NCBI GenBank assembly: GCA_964247295.1
Contig: CAXTTV010000059.1
Span: 1-24,553, forward strand
Source: CAXTTV01 sp964247295
GTDB taxonomy: Bacteria > Chloroflexota > Ktedonobacteria > Ktedonobacterales > Ktedonobacteraceae
Reading direction: 5' to 3'
Length of the DNA: 24,553 bases
The notes under the pieces were generated by a model. It did not search any database. It was not told where the DNA came from and worked only from the letters and a program-made list of their open reading frames with translations. The translations under genes and the position numbers were made by a program. Positions within the stretch are counted from its first letter, which is position 1; the number at the start of each line of letters is the position of its first letter. This document shows positions 1-8,132 of this stretch, piece by piece.

Positions 1-267
1 GTGACATTCAGATTTCTTATCGTTCTCTTATCTTCAACACTTATAAAGATCGGTGGAGTCGTATCTATCAATAGGGTTTCTGAGACCAATTCTGAGAATT
101 TGCTTAAGATCGGTTTCCTCGCTGAGACGCGAAAAAGCCCTGAGCCCACCTTTACAGGCGGGGTCAGGGCTTTTAAGGTAGGCTTAAGCAAAATGAAGAA
201 CCTGAAAAGAATCTTTGAAACCTAAGAGAAATCTGAGAGGAACATAAGAATGTTCGCTTAGAAAATC
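1..267. other. gene-free left flank
   Basis: No convincing gene is seen. A reading frame open from base 1 to 225 runs straight through a strong terminator hairpin and has no recognisable protein character, so it is not called. The hexamer CTGAGA occurs four times in this flank. A short hairpin (GAACAT / ATGTTC, 240-255) lies just beyond the stop of the hydrolase gene but lacks a T tract. Confidence 0.6.
133..174. terminator. bidirectional intrinsic terminator
   Basis: An 11-bp stem AAAAGCCCTGA (133-143) pairs with TCAGGGCTTTT (164-174). After one mismatch the stem continues with CCC/GGG. The stem ends in A and T runs on either side, so each strand gives a GC hairpin followed by Ts. It probably ends the minus-strand hydrolase transcript and whatever gene lies left of the window. 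Confidence 0.75.
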
Positions 268-981
268 CTAATCTTCCCTTGCCGAGGTTTTTGAGGGCTG
301 CTGGATATGCTCTTTAAAGAAATGCAGAACGCGATGCCAGGCATCTTGAGAAGCATCACTATTGTATGCAGGTCCCTGATCATTAAAGAAGGAATGCTTT
401 GTATTAGGGTAAATCTTAATATCGTGAGGAACCTTATAGGTATCCAGCAGGGAATCAAGCTGTTTGCCAGCGTTTGTCGTGAAATCACCAGTTGGATAAG
501 AGCCAACCACAGGACAAAGACGAGAGACAGCTTCAAGCGGCTTTGGATTCGCGCCGTAGAATGGAGCAATCGCTTTAAGGCGGTTATCTGTACAGGCCCA
601 GGCGATCGCGAAGCCACCACCCATACAGAAACCGATCGCCCCTAAGCGTTCGGCATCTACATCGGGGCGCTCACCCAAATAATTCAAAAAGGTCTTCAAA
701 TCATGAATACCTTGATGGTTCAGAGGATTAAACAACGTTCCCTGCATAAAGCGGAACATACACACCGCGCGGTTCTTACCCGCGAACAGATCGACAGCCA
801 GAGCCGCATAGCCTTCAGCCGCGAAGCGTCGAGCAATGTCACGAATATTTTCATTGATCCCAAATATTTCGTGAATAACGACAACGCCAGGAAATGGTCC
901 CTGGCCCTCGGGCCGTGCCAGATAGCCCTCTAGTGTCTGGTCTCCCTGTTGAAACGAGATAGATTCTGAAACTGGTACCAT
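268..981 (-). CDS. dienelactone hydrolase family protein
   Basis: Alpha/beta hydrolase of the dienelactone hydrolase (DLH) family, a cytosolic enzyme class that opens cyclic enol-lactones or related esters through a Cys-His-Asp triad. Visible features over 237 residues are HEIFG (37-41), the nucleophile elbow GFCMGG with Cys119, Asp166 in the YPTGDFTT segment, and His196 in KHSFFND. Length fits the family (about 230-250). The frame can be extended 11 codons to a TTG at 1014, but the ATG at 981 has GGGGA about ten bases upstream and is preferred. It lies 98 bases downstream of the metallopeptidase gene on the same strand, so a shared transcript is possible. The true substrate is unknown; most bacterial DLH-like proteins are not chlorocatechol enzymes. 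Confidence 0.9.
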   Translation of the reverse strand: MVPVSESISFQQGDQTLEGYLARPEGQGPFPGVVVIHEIFGINENIRDIARRFAAEGYAALAVDLFAGKNRAVCMFRFMQGTLFNPLNHQGIHDLKTFLNYLGERPDVDAERLGAIGFCMGGGFAIAWACTDNRLKAIAPFYGANPKPLEAVSRLCPVVGSYPTGDFTTNAGKQLDSLLDTYKVPHDIKIYPNTKHSFFNDQGPAYNSDASQDAWHRVLHFFKEHIQQPSKTSARED

Positions 982-1079
982 CTTTTGTAATTCCCCTATC
1001 TTATGATAATGCAACGAAAGCCATTCCGGCTTCTATAAACACTATAACCTAAGATTCGGGTAAATGCGATAGCGGGTAG

Positions 1080-1784
1080 TCAGCGAATCCAGAGAGGCAT
1101 CTCCTCGTGAGGAATCCCGAAATGGTGGGCGACCTCGTGCAACAACGTGCTCCGAACCTGTGCCCGGATCCGCTCAGGGTCTCCCAGACAGTACGCCTCA
1201 ATTGTGTGCTGGTAGAGCGTAATCTTTTCCGGTAGAGGAGCGCCATGGGAGCTCTGGGCCGGTAGTGGAGTCCCCTCATACAGTCCCAGCAGCACCTGGC
1301 CCTCGCTAGTCCCCATTCGGCGCAACGTCTCCAGATCTGGCTCATCCTCGATAATCAGCGCCAGATTCTCCATCTTCTGGTGATATTCCTCTGGAATAGA
1401 TTGTAGTGCCAGGCGAACTAGATGCTCGAAGTCGTACTCCTCCGACGTTTCCAACGCAGCTACCGTCTCCACGGGAGGCGGTGTCAAAGGATGGGAGCGC
1501 TCGACCGCGACAACCATTACCAGCAACAAAGCCCCGGCAATCAAAAAAAAGAGCAACTTTAGAATGAGATCGAAGAGGCCGAAAAGAGCCGTTGCCAGAG
1601 CGAGGAGCGCCAGGAGAGGACAGAGGAGTGCCAGAAACGCATATCCCTGGTGAGCCTCGCGAACATTGATTACAGGTTCGTCTATGAGCTGATGATTCGC
1701 CAAGGGCTGGTCATTGTAAGGTTGCCAGACCTGCTCTTCAGGCTCTATTTCAGGTAGATGCGAAAGTTCACCCGGCTCATTCAT
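1080..1784 (-). CDS. membrane-anchored Zincin_1-type metallopeptidase
   Basis: The C-terminal 120 residues match the small zinc-metallopeptidase family Zincin_1 (PF06262): an IPEEYHQKMENLALIIEDEP-like opening (about 130-150), then LLGLYEGTPL, and the zinc motif HEVAHHFG (His216, Glu217, His220) followed by IPHEEM. Family members are usually short soluble proteins of about 110-150 residues. Here the domain is preceded by an acidic N-terminus and two closely spaced hydrophobic segments (about 48-70 and 74-94), so it should be tethered to the inner face of the membrane. The frame runs up to a GTG at 1814, but the ATG at 1784 has AAAGGG spaced six to seven bases upstream and is preferred (234 residues); an ATG at 1790 has poorer spacing. 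Substrate unknown. It is divergent from the dehydrogenase gene at 1952. Confidence 0.85.
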   Translation of the reverse strand: MNEPGELSHLPEIEPEEQVWQPYNDQPLANHQLIDEPVINVREAHQGYAFLALLCPLLALLALATALFGLFDLILKLLFFLIAGALLLVMVVAVERSHPLTPPPVETVAALETSEEYDFEHLVRLALQSIPEEYHQKMENLALIIEDEPDLETLRRMGTSEGQVLLGLYEGTPLPAQSSHGAPLPEKITLYQHTIEAYCLGDPERIRAQVRSTLLHEVAHHFGIPHEEMPLWIR

Positions 1785-1895
1785 ATCCATCCCTTTTCTA
1801 CTAATAAAACGCACAGACCATTACACAGAGAATACGTTTCTGATTAGAAAGAGTCGTATCCGGCGCAAGTAGGGAGGGAACCCTCAACAAAATGA

Positions 1896-1901
1896 TACAA
1901 T
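1896..1901 (+). promoter_or_regulatory. possible -10 box for the SDR gene
   Basis: TACAAT lies about 50 bases before the dehydrogenase start in the 167-bp divergent intergenic region. No good -35 hexamer is seen at 16-18 bases upstream, so this is a weak call. Confidence 0.25.
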
Positions 1902-1951
1902 ACAGGAGCATTTTGATCCCTCAGTTAATACTATTTTAGGGAGGAACATCT

Positions 1952-2713
1952 ATGCAGCTAGAGAACAAAGGTGTTTTAGTAACTGGCGGAGCCTCCGGTC
2001 TGGGAGGAGCCTGTGTCCGTCTTTTGAGTCAGGCAGGCGCGAAAGCTATTATCGCGGACCTGAATAGCGAGACCGGCGAAGCGCTCGCGAAAGAGACGGG
2101 AGCCGTATTTGTCAAAACCAACGTCACCGATGAAAGCTCAATCCAGGCCGCAGTCCAGGCTGCGGTGGAGCGGGCTGGAGGCTTGCATATTCTCATCAAC
2201 TGCGCGGGGATCGGCTCAGCCGAAAAAGTCCTGGGCAAAAGCGGCCCGAGCAGTCTGGAGTCTTTCCAGAAAGTCATTAGCGTCAACCTGATCGGCACCT
2301 TTAATAGTATTCGGCTGGCCTCCTCTGCCATGACCAACAACGAGCCGAACGTAGGGGGAGAGCGAGGCGTCATCATCAACACCGCCTCCGTCGCCGCCTT
2401 TGATGGGCAGATAGGGCAGGCCGCCTATTCCGCCTCCAAAGGTGGGATCGTTGGTATGACCCTCCCAATCGCTCGCGAGTTGGCACGGTATGGTATCCGC
2501 GTCATGACCATCGCCCCCGGCATCTTTGATACCCCGTTACTGGCCGGACTGCCTGAAGCGGCGCGCGTTTCACTGGGGCAGCAGGTTCCCTTCCCGCCAC
2601 GATTGGGGAGACCCGATGAATACGCCAACCTGGCCAGGCACATCATTGAAAATGAGATGCTCAATGGCGAAATAATCCGTCTGGATGGTGGTATAAGAAT
2701 GGCTCCTAAATAG
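1952..2713 (+). CDS. SDR oxidoreductase, HSD10-like 3-hydroxyacyl-CoA dehydrogenase
   Basis: Classical short-chain dehydrogenase of 253 residues. The NAD-binding glycine motif GGASGLGG is at 12-19 and Asp36 ends the second strand, which points to NAD rather than NADP. NCAG is at 83-86, and the catalytic residues are Ser146, Tyr159 and Lys163 (YSASK). The stretch RGVIINTASVAAFDGQ and the ending NGEIIRLDGGIRM closely follow mitochondrial type II 3-hydroxyacyl-CoA dehydrogenase (HSD17B10). That enzyme oxidises 3-hydroxyacyl-CoA, including 2-methyl-3-hydroxybutyryl-CoA in isoleucine breakdown. The start is fixed by AGGGAGGA seven bases before the ATG. It is a single-gene unit closed by a terminator. 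Fatty-acid or branched-chain acyl-CoA oxidation is the likely role; the precise substrate is inferred from similarity only. Confidence 0.92.
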   Translation: MQLENKGVLVTGGASGLGGACVRLLSQAGAKAIIADLNSETGEALAKETGAVFVKTNVTDESSIQAAVQAAVERAGGLHILINCAGIGSAEKVLGKSGPSSLESFQKVISVNLIGTFNSIRLASSAMTNNEPNVGGERGVIINTASVAAFDGQIGQAAYSASKGGIVGMTLPIARELARYGIRVMTIAPGIFDTPLLAGLPEAARVSLGQQVPFPPRLGRPDEYANLARHIIENEMLNGEIIRLDGGIRMAPK

Positions 2714-2746
2714 TCTGCTTGCTTGTAAACGAATAGAAGATTCAAA

Positions 2747-2797
2747 AGTCCCGGTACGCTTTGGTTCTGTAAAAAGGTGCACCGGGACTCAATTTTT
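2747..2797 (+). terminator. intrinsic terminator after the SDR gene
   Basis: Nine-base stem AGTCCCGGT (2747-2755) with ACCGGGACT (2781-2789), followed by CAATTTTTT. It sits 34 bases after the dehydrogenase stop codon. Confidence 0.85.
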
Positions 2798-3187
2798 TAT
2801 GTAACCAAATTCTTCCAAAGAAAATAATTCTATACCTATACTAATATTTTAAGTGTGCAAAATAGGCTATTCAGGTAGTAGAACGAGAAATTATTGACTA
2901 CATACCCTTTCGTTTATACAATTAAAAATGTGCAAGTGTAGATGCAAGTAGGCTATATTGTTTAGGCATCGGCTTCTCTCTGATTTTATTATCTTTTGTA
3001 AAAAAGGCTTTTCGGGGTGAAGCATACGATGTCGTTTATAAAAACTACTTGTCCTTCTTATCTGACTTTCCTTAGTAGCCAGAGTGAAGGATCAGTGGAC
3101 GCTGTCAGCATATCAACAGAACATGATACAAGCACTTGTTGTAGTGGTTTATCTTCCCTAGTAGCGTTTTGTAGTGAAGGAAGTTAC
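2798..3187 (+). other. gene-free region with the GH74 leader
   Basis: AT-rich stretch between the SDR terminator and the preferred GH74 start. It contains a strong sigma-70-type promoter (2894-2922) and then about 260 bases of presumed leader. The frame of GH74 stays open back to a TAA near 2999, so an N-terminal extension cannot be excluded. In the last 50 bases, GTAGYG recurs at 3141, 3161 and 3171. CTTCC at 3153-3157 can pair with GGAAG at 3179-3183, which overlaps the ribosome binding site. No known riboswitch was recognised. Confidence 0.5.
2894..2922 (+). promoter_or_regulatory. sigma-70-type promoter for GH74
   Basis: TTGACT (2894-2899), a 17-base spacer and TACAAT (2917-2922) give a near-consensus promoter. 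Transcription would begin near 2929, leaving a leader of about 260 bases before the ATG at 3188, or about 100 before the alternative ATG at 3029. Confidence 0.6.
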
Positions 3188-5445
3188 ATGCATAATGAAT
3201 TGTTGAAGAATCCACGTGCCCGTTTTATTTCCCTTGGGCTAATTGGAGCATTTCTAATTTCAACCATCACCTTTTTCTCAATCCAGCCATTACTGAAAGG
3301 CAAGGCTGCAAGCCAACCCGCTGATCTTGCGAGCCAGTATAAATGGAAGCCATTGAAGAATGGTGCAGGTGGGTTTATCACCGGGCTGGTGGAGCATCCA
3401 ACCACTGCCAATCTAGTTTATGCCAGAGCGGATGTAGGTGGCATGTATCGCTGGGATGCGAAAACGCAGACCTGGACTCAATTGCTTGTGGGGGGTGCTG
3501 TTCCTCATCCCAGTCCGACCGACTACAATGTTGAGAGTATTGCTGTCAGCAAGACCAATGATCAGGTTGTGTATGCGGCGGTTGGTGGAGATTGGTCGGG
3601 CCTGGATAAAGGGAAAGGGATGGGCCGTATCCTTAAAAGCACGAATCGCGGTGCGACCTGGACCGAAAGTAAACAACACTGGTTTATCTCGGGCAATGAA
3701 GAGTCTCGAACGGGTGGTGAGCGTCTGGCGGTTGATCCCAATAACGATAAAGTTGTGTATTGGGGATCACGAAAAGAAGGTTTGTGGGTTAGTAAGGATG
3801 CAGGCAGCACCTGGACTCAGATACCTATAAACATGGTTCCTGCTGGCACCAACAAGGGTGATTCTATTGGTGTCAAGTTTGTAGCCTTTGATCCAGCCGG
3901 TGGTGTAAGTGGTGGCAAAACCAATCGTATTTATGCCAGCGTTGCCGGTGTTGGAGTATTATTCTCGAAGAATGGTGGTGCGACTTGGAGCAACATTCTG
4001 CCGACCACGGGTGTTTTCTATGATGACAGTGTTGGTTCGGACGGAACGCTCTATGTTACCGGCCTCACCGGCAATGGAAATGTCGCGGAAAAGTTTAATC
4101 CTGCTACCGGCAATTGGACAGTAATTACTCCAGGTGGCTCTATAGACCATATCGCCGTTGATCCATTTAATTCTAAACGCCTGATCGCTACCGGTGGGGG
4201 AATGAACTATGGAAACACATGGCGCTCAACCAATGGTGGCGCGAGCTGGGATACGCTTGGGCTAGCTGTTTCGTCACCCAACATCCCCTGGGCCGTCAAA
4301 TCCGACGAGCAAGGGTATATGAGCCACGGGCATCTCTCTTTTGATCCTCAGATACGCAATAAGCTCTGGTTGCCTGAAGGAATCGGTGTTTGGACGGCCA
4401 CAAATCTGAATGACTCAACGATCAAGTGGGTTTTTACCAGTAATGGAATTGAGGAGTTTGTCTCTACGGATGTGATTTCACCGGCGGGACATGCGATTAC
4501 CACCTTTGAGGATCGCAATGGTGCCTATCATGCCGATCCAAATGCCTACCTGCAGCAGACTATTCTTACCGATAAATTCTCGGCTGGTACGAGTCTGAAC
4601 TACAGTGGTGGCAATCCAAACTTTATTGCGGCTATATCTTCTGATACCCGCAATATGAATCCTGACATGAGTGGTTACTCGACGGATGGTGGAAAAACCT
4701 GGACGCAATTTAGCGGTAGTCGAAAAACCTCTGATCTGTATGGGGGTAATATTGCTGTCTCAGCCACCGATACTAAAAACATTGTTTGGTTGCCGACTTA
4801 CAATCGTAAGCCTTATTGCACCAATGATACAGGAGCGACCTGGAACCAGTGCGCGACCGGTCTGGATGCTGCTGGATCTCTTCATGGAACGGTCTGGTGG
4901 TTTGGGAAACGGGCGCTGGATGCTGATAAAGTCAGCGGCGGTACCTTCTACCTGTATAGTACCTCAAATAATGGTCTATTCTATCGCTCGACGAATGGTG
5001 GAAAAACCTGGACGAAGTGTGCCGGAGCTGCTCCCAGTGCCGCCGCGAATGACTCACATGTATTTGGGCAGATCCATGCGGCACCAGGCAAAGCTGGAAA
5101 TGTTTGGGTGAGCAANNNNNNNNNNAGGGTGGTCTTTCCTACACGCAGAACGGTGGTGGGTCCTGGACAAAGCTGCAAAATGTGCAGTATGCGGGAGCCT
5201 TTGGCTTCGGTAAAGCCGCGCCGGGCTCGTCTTATCCCAGCGTCTATATGTATGGCGAAGTTAACAATGCCTATGGTATCTGGCGTTCGGACAACCAGGG
5301 TAAGACCTGGACCAGGCTAACACAGTATCCAGCGGGCATCTATGATCAAATCTATGCAGTCAATGGCGATATGCAGATTGTTGGTCGGGTTTATGTTGGA
5401 TTTAGTGGCAACGGCTTTGTCTACGGAGACTCCGCTGGCAAGTAG
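3188..5445 (+). CDS. GH74 xyloglucanase-like secreted glycosidase (assembly gap inside)
   Basis: The mature N-terminus (YKWKPLKNGAGGFITGL, then YARADVGGMYRWD) is the typical opening of glycoside hydrolase family 74: two seven-bladed beta-propellers that cleave beta-1,4-glucan backbones such as xyloglucan. The Asp in RADVGG matches one catalytic acid, and the Asp in FEDRNGAYHAD probably the second. At least nine Asp-box-like repeats (S-x-N/D-x-G-x-x-W) are seen, for example STNRGATW, SKDAGSTW and STNGGKTW. A signal peptide or anchor (LGLIGAFLISTITFF) follows the preferred ATG 3188, which has AAGGAAG four bases upstream; an ATG at 3029 with GGGGTGA is the alternative. Ten Ns at 5116-5125 break the frame: the protein resumes one frame over as GGLSYTQNGGGSW and ends at 5445. 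Without the gap it is about 750 residues, a normal family length, so I read this as one intact gene. GH74-like Asp-box proteins can have other activities. Confidence 0.85.
5116..5125. other. assembly gap of 10 Ns in the GH74 gene
   Basis: Ten undetermined bases. The upstream reading frame (ending NVWVS) and the downstream frame (GGLSYTQ) join only if the true missing length is 2 modulo 3, so the 10 is a placeholder rather than a measured size. Confidence 0.95.
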
Positions 5446-5471
5446 CTACTGCTCCTACTACAGTTGATACA

Positions 5472-5514
5472 AGGGTCGGTGCCTCTTTATGAGAAGGCAC
5501 CGACCCTCTTTTTG
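5472..5514 (+). terminator. strong intrinsic terminator after GH74
   Basis: Twelve-base perfect stem AGGGTCGGTGCC (5472-5483) with GGCACCGACCCT (5496-5507), then CTTTTTG. It is oriented for the plus-strand GH74 transcript; the other strand has no T run. Confidence 0.9.
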
Positions 5515-5583
5515 TAAGGGAAAGATCGAGACTGAATAAGCAGAAGAACCAACCTATGGAGTGGTGGACTGGCTCTCTTCAAT

Positions 5584-6489
5584 CTATTTATCGGGAAGAC
5601 GGTCAGGATAGTCACCGGGCCCCTGATATCCCTGTGGTGGAGCCTGATAGGACTGCTGATATGGATCGGCTGGTCTGATTGGATAGGGATTCTGCGGCTG
5701 ACCCTGGTAAGGCTGGGCTGGATAAGCCGGTGGTTGCTGACCAGGATAAGGATTTTGTGGCTGCCCCATCGGAGGCTGACCACTATAGGGTTGCTGCCCA
5801 TAGTAGGAGGGCTGGGCTGGATATGCATTCTGAGGCTGGGCTGGATAGACAGGCTGTCCCATCGGAGGTTGACCATTGTATGGCTGGCCCGGGTAGACCG
5901 GTTGAGCCTTCCGATTACGGAAACCAGTTTTCGGCAGTATGAAGCCAACCACCGCCAGGATCAGACCGAGAATGATAATTACGGAACCACCAACCCAGTT
6001 GTTACGATAGAAGCCGGTTGGGTTCTGCTTAAACTCATCAGTTGTAAAAACTGATGGTTGCCCATTCTCATTATAGGCTGTCAATTGAACCAGGTTTGCC
6101 GCCGATCCCTCCAGCTTTGTGCCGGTATTGGTGGCCTCTTCATCAATTGATTTGGTATCTGTAGGTTCGAAGATCACTGAAACCTCTTCGCCGACCTGTT
6201 GAACCGCTTCAGCGCTGATCGTGGGGGAGAAGTTATCCTGATGTAGGTAATAAAGAGAGCCATCTTGAAGCTGGATATAGGCGATATCATCATCACTACT
6301 TGTTTTGCTACTACCTTCGATCCTGAGGTAGTGGTCGATCTTTTCCTTTTCAGTATGTCCATAGGTGACTGTGTGAGAGCTCACACCATACAGCAGGCCG
6401 GCCAGGGCCAGGAGCACACCACCGATCATAAGGACCCAGCGTCGGGCGGCGGGACGAAAAAGTAACATAACAATCAGACGACCAATCAC
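5584..6489 (-). CDS. two-TM protein with Pro/Gln/Tyr-rich tail
   Basis: Not recognised as a named family. About 301 residues: a basic N-terminus, TM1 (about 17-36), a polar loop of about 125 residues beginning HTVTYG (which could lie outside the membrane), TM2 (about 165-186), a basic KTGFRNRK stop-transfer and a tail of about 105 residues dominated by Pro, Gln, Tyr and Gly (units such as YPGQP, YPAQP, QNPYP). The tail contains an in-frame 31-codon duplication carrying GQPPMGQP twice. An ATG seven codons upstream (6510) is possible, but AGGAGG six bases before the GTG at 6489 is a near-perfect ribosome binding site and decides the start. The loop and tail suggest a surface or envelope protein; function unknown. 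It has its own promoter. Confidence 0.75.
   Translation of the reverse strand: MIGRLIVMLLFRPAARRWVLMIGGVLLALAGLLYGVSSHTVTYGHTEKEKIDHYLRIEGSSKTSSDDDIAYIQLQDGSLYYLHQDNFSPTISAEAVQQVGEEVSVIFEPTDTKSIDEEATNTGTKLEGSAANLVQLTAYNENGQPSVFTTDEFKQNPTGFYRNNWVGGSVIIILGLILAVVGFILPKTGFRNRKAQPVYPGQPYNGQPPMGQPVYPAQPQNAYPAQPSYYGQQPYSGQPPMGQPQNPYPGQQPPAYPAQPYQGQPQNPYPIRPADPYQQSYQAPPQGYQGPGDYPDRLPDK
5765..5868 (-). repeat. in-frame internal repeat in the tail of the 5584-6489 gene
   Basis: CCCATCGGAGG occurs at 5765-5775 and 5858-5868, exactly 93 bases (31 codons) apart, each followed by a near-identical TGACCA segment. Both encode GQPPMGQP, so the Pro/Gln tail has grown at least partly by tandem duplication. Confidence 0.7.
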
Positions 6490-6528
6490 GTAATTCCTCC
6501 TCATCAACATAACAGAAGATACATAAAA

Positions 6529-6556
6529 CTAATAGAAAAATAATGGGATTTTTCAA
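6529..6556 (-). promoter_or_regulatory. promoter of the 5584-6489 gene
   Basis: On the minus strand, TTGAAA (6551-6556), a 16-base spacer and TATTAG (6529-6534). The predicted start near 6522 gives a leader of about 33 bases to the GTG at 6489, which supports that start over the ATG at 6510. Confidence 0.45.
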
Positions 6557-6939
6557 AGATTGAAATTATTCATGAAGCCATCGAAAAATCTTTTTCTTCT
6601 TTAGATTCTACATAAGATCCGAGAAAACGGAAGTATTCAGGAACAAGTAGGGAAAATAGGTTTACCGGAACCACGTCTTGCCATAACGTTTTCCAACATA
6701 GATTTTCCGTGTTCTCGATGTGCTAGAATAAGGTGAATGCGCGAATAGTGAGCCTGTTCATATCCGCGTTGTGCGCTACCTGTAGGTTCTATTCATTTCA
6801 ATGCAAGAGTATCTCCATTCATTTTACTAGTGCGAGCAAGCTTCTTGCGTGTACTAATTGCTCGTAGCCTGTACGCCGTTTCTTTGCCAATGGCGGTCAA
6901 AGAATATACAGGCTTTTTAGATCAGAGGAGGATCTTCCT
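6557..6939. other. gene-free region before the thiolase gene
   Basis: No gene seen. It holds a possible extended -10 promoter (TGC-TAGAAT, 6721-6729) for the thiolase, with no clear -35. Downstream is an inverted repeat CGAGCAA (6833-6839) / TTGCTCG (6858-6864) with a short stem GCAAG / CTTGC inside the spacer. If that promoter is used, the leader is about 200 bases and the inverted repeat lies within it. Confidence 0.4.
6721..6729 (+). promoter_or_regulatory. possible extended -10 promoter for the thiolase
   Basis: TGCTAGAAT fits an extended -10 element (TGn plus a TATAAT-like box). The -35 region is poor, as is common for this promoter type. It lies 210 bases ahead of the thiolase ATG. Confidence 0.35.
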
Positions 6940-8112
6940 ATGGCAACGATGAGAGAGGCCGTGATTGTTGAAGCATTGCGTACTCCGGTAGGGCGTCGCA
7001 ACGGACAATTAAAGGAATGGCACCCTGTCGATCTGCTGGCCGAAACCCTGAAGACGTTAGTAGAACGGACCGGAATCGAGCCAGGTCTAATCGAAGATGT
7101 GATCGCGGGTTGTGTTTCGCAGGTGGGTGAGCAGAGCCTGAATGTGGCCCGCAACGCTGCTTTAGGCGCGGGCTTCCCCGAAAGCGTTCCTGGGACTACG
7201 GTTGATCGCCAGTGCGGCTCCAGTCAACAGGCAGTGCATTTCGCGGCCCAGGGGATCATGAGTGGTGCTTACGATGCCGTGATCGCCTGTGGCGTTGAGT
7301 CAATGACGCGCGTCCCGATGGGTTCCAACTCGGTTGGTCCTGGTCAGCCCTTTGGCTCGTATATGGTGGAGCGCTATCATAATGGTTTGGTGAATCAGGG
7401 GATCAGCGCGGAGCTGATCGCTCAAAAGTGGGGACTCAACCGCGAGGCCTTGGATAGCTTTAGCCTTGAGAGCCATCGCCGCGCCGCTCGGGCTACAGCC
7501 GAGGGGCGTTTCCGTGATCAACTGGTTCCCGTGGATGTGAAAAAAGAAGATGGAAGCACAGCCCTGTTCGATCGCGATGAGGGTATCCGCGCCGACACCA
7601 GCCTGGAGAAGCTTGGAACCCTGAAGCCTGCCTTTAAACCGGATGGATCGGTGACCGCTGGTAACTCTTCACAGATCAGTGATGGGGCAGCGGCTCTGCT
7701 GATTATGGAGGCGGAGACCGCGAAAAAGCTGGGCCTGCGCCCGAAAGCGCGCTTTGTCTCCTTCTCGCTGGCCGGCGATGATCCTATCTTTATGCTGACC
7801 GCGCCGATCCCCGCAACCCGTAAAGTGCTAGAGAAGGCGCATCTCTCGTTAAACCAGATCGACCTGATCGAGATCAACGAGGCCTTCGCCAGCGTCGTTC
7901 TGGCCTGGCAGAAGGAACTGGATGCCGATATGAGTCGCGTCAATGTCAATGGTGGCGCGATCGCTTTGGGCCATCCTCTGGGAGCTTCTGGTGCTCGCCT
8001 GATGACGGTTCTGCTCCACGAACTGGAGCGTACCGGTGGTCGTTATGGCCTTCAGACCATGTGCGAGGGTGGTGGCATGGCGAACGGCACCATTATTGAG
8101 CGCCTGGGCTAA
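6940..8112 (+). CDS. acetyl-CoA acyltransferase (thiolase family)
   Basis: Thiolase of 390 residues, the normal length for the family. It cleaves 3-ketoacyl-CoA with CoA, or condenses two acetyl-CoA, in the cytosol. Key residues are all present: nucleophile Cys92 in DRQCGSSQ, NEAFAS at 313-318, His345 in GHPLGASGAR and the second Cys375 in CEGGGMANG. The start EAVIVEALRTPVGRR is typical. GAGGAGGA lies about seven bases before the ATG. The gene stands alone between its own long upstream region and a terminator. With the acyl-CoA dehydrogenase and HSD10-like dehydrogenase in this window it could complete a beta-oxidation-type cycle, though no enoyl-CoA hydratase was seen. Degradative thiolase is more likely than biosynthetic acetoacetyl-CoA thiolase, but the sequence alone does not settle this. 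Confidence 0.93.
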   Translation: MATMREAVIVEALRTPVGRRNGQLKEWHPVDLLAETLKTLVERTGIEPGLIEDVIAGCVSQVGEQSLNVARNAALGAGFPESVPGTTVDRQCGSSQQAVHFAAQGIMSGAYDAVIACGVESMTRVPMGSNSVGPGQPFGSYMVERYHNGLVNQGISAELIAQKWGLNREALDSFSLESHRRAARATAEGRFRDQLVPVDVKKEDGSTALFDRDEGIRADTSLEKLGTLKPAFKPDGSVTAGNSSQISDGAAALLIMEAETAKKLGLRPKARFVSFSLAGDDPIFMLTAPIPATRKVLEKAHLSLNQIDLIEINEAFASVVLAWQKELDADMSRVNVNGGAIALGHPLGASGARLMTVLLHELERTGGRYGLQTMCEGGGMANGTIIERLG

Positions 8113-8132
8113 TCCCCAAAAATAGAAAAGGC

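Noticed and set aside
1..225. Frame open from base 1 that could be the end of a gene or a small protein
   Set aside because: It runs through a strong terminator hairpin, has no ribosome binding site in view and no protein-like composition.
3017..3187. GTG 3017 as the GH74 start
   Set aside because: No ribosome binding site at useful spacing. ATG 3029 and ATG 3188 both have one, and 3188 places the signal peptide at the N-terminus.
5487..5948. Long alternative frame over the Pro/Gln tail of the 5584-6489 gene, and matching plus-strand frames
   Set aside because: Low-complexity repeats keep several frames open; the chosen frame alone has TM helices and a near-perfect ribosome binding site.
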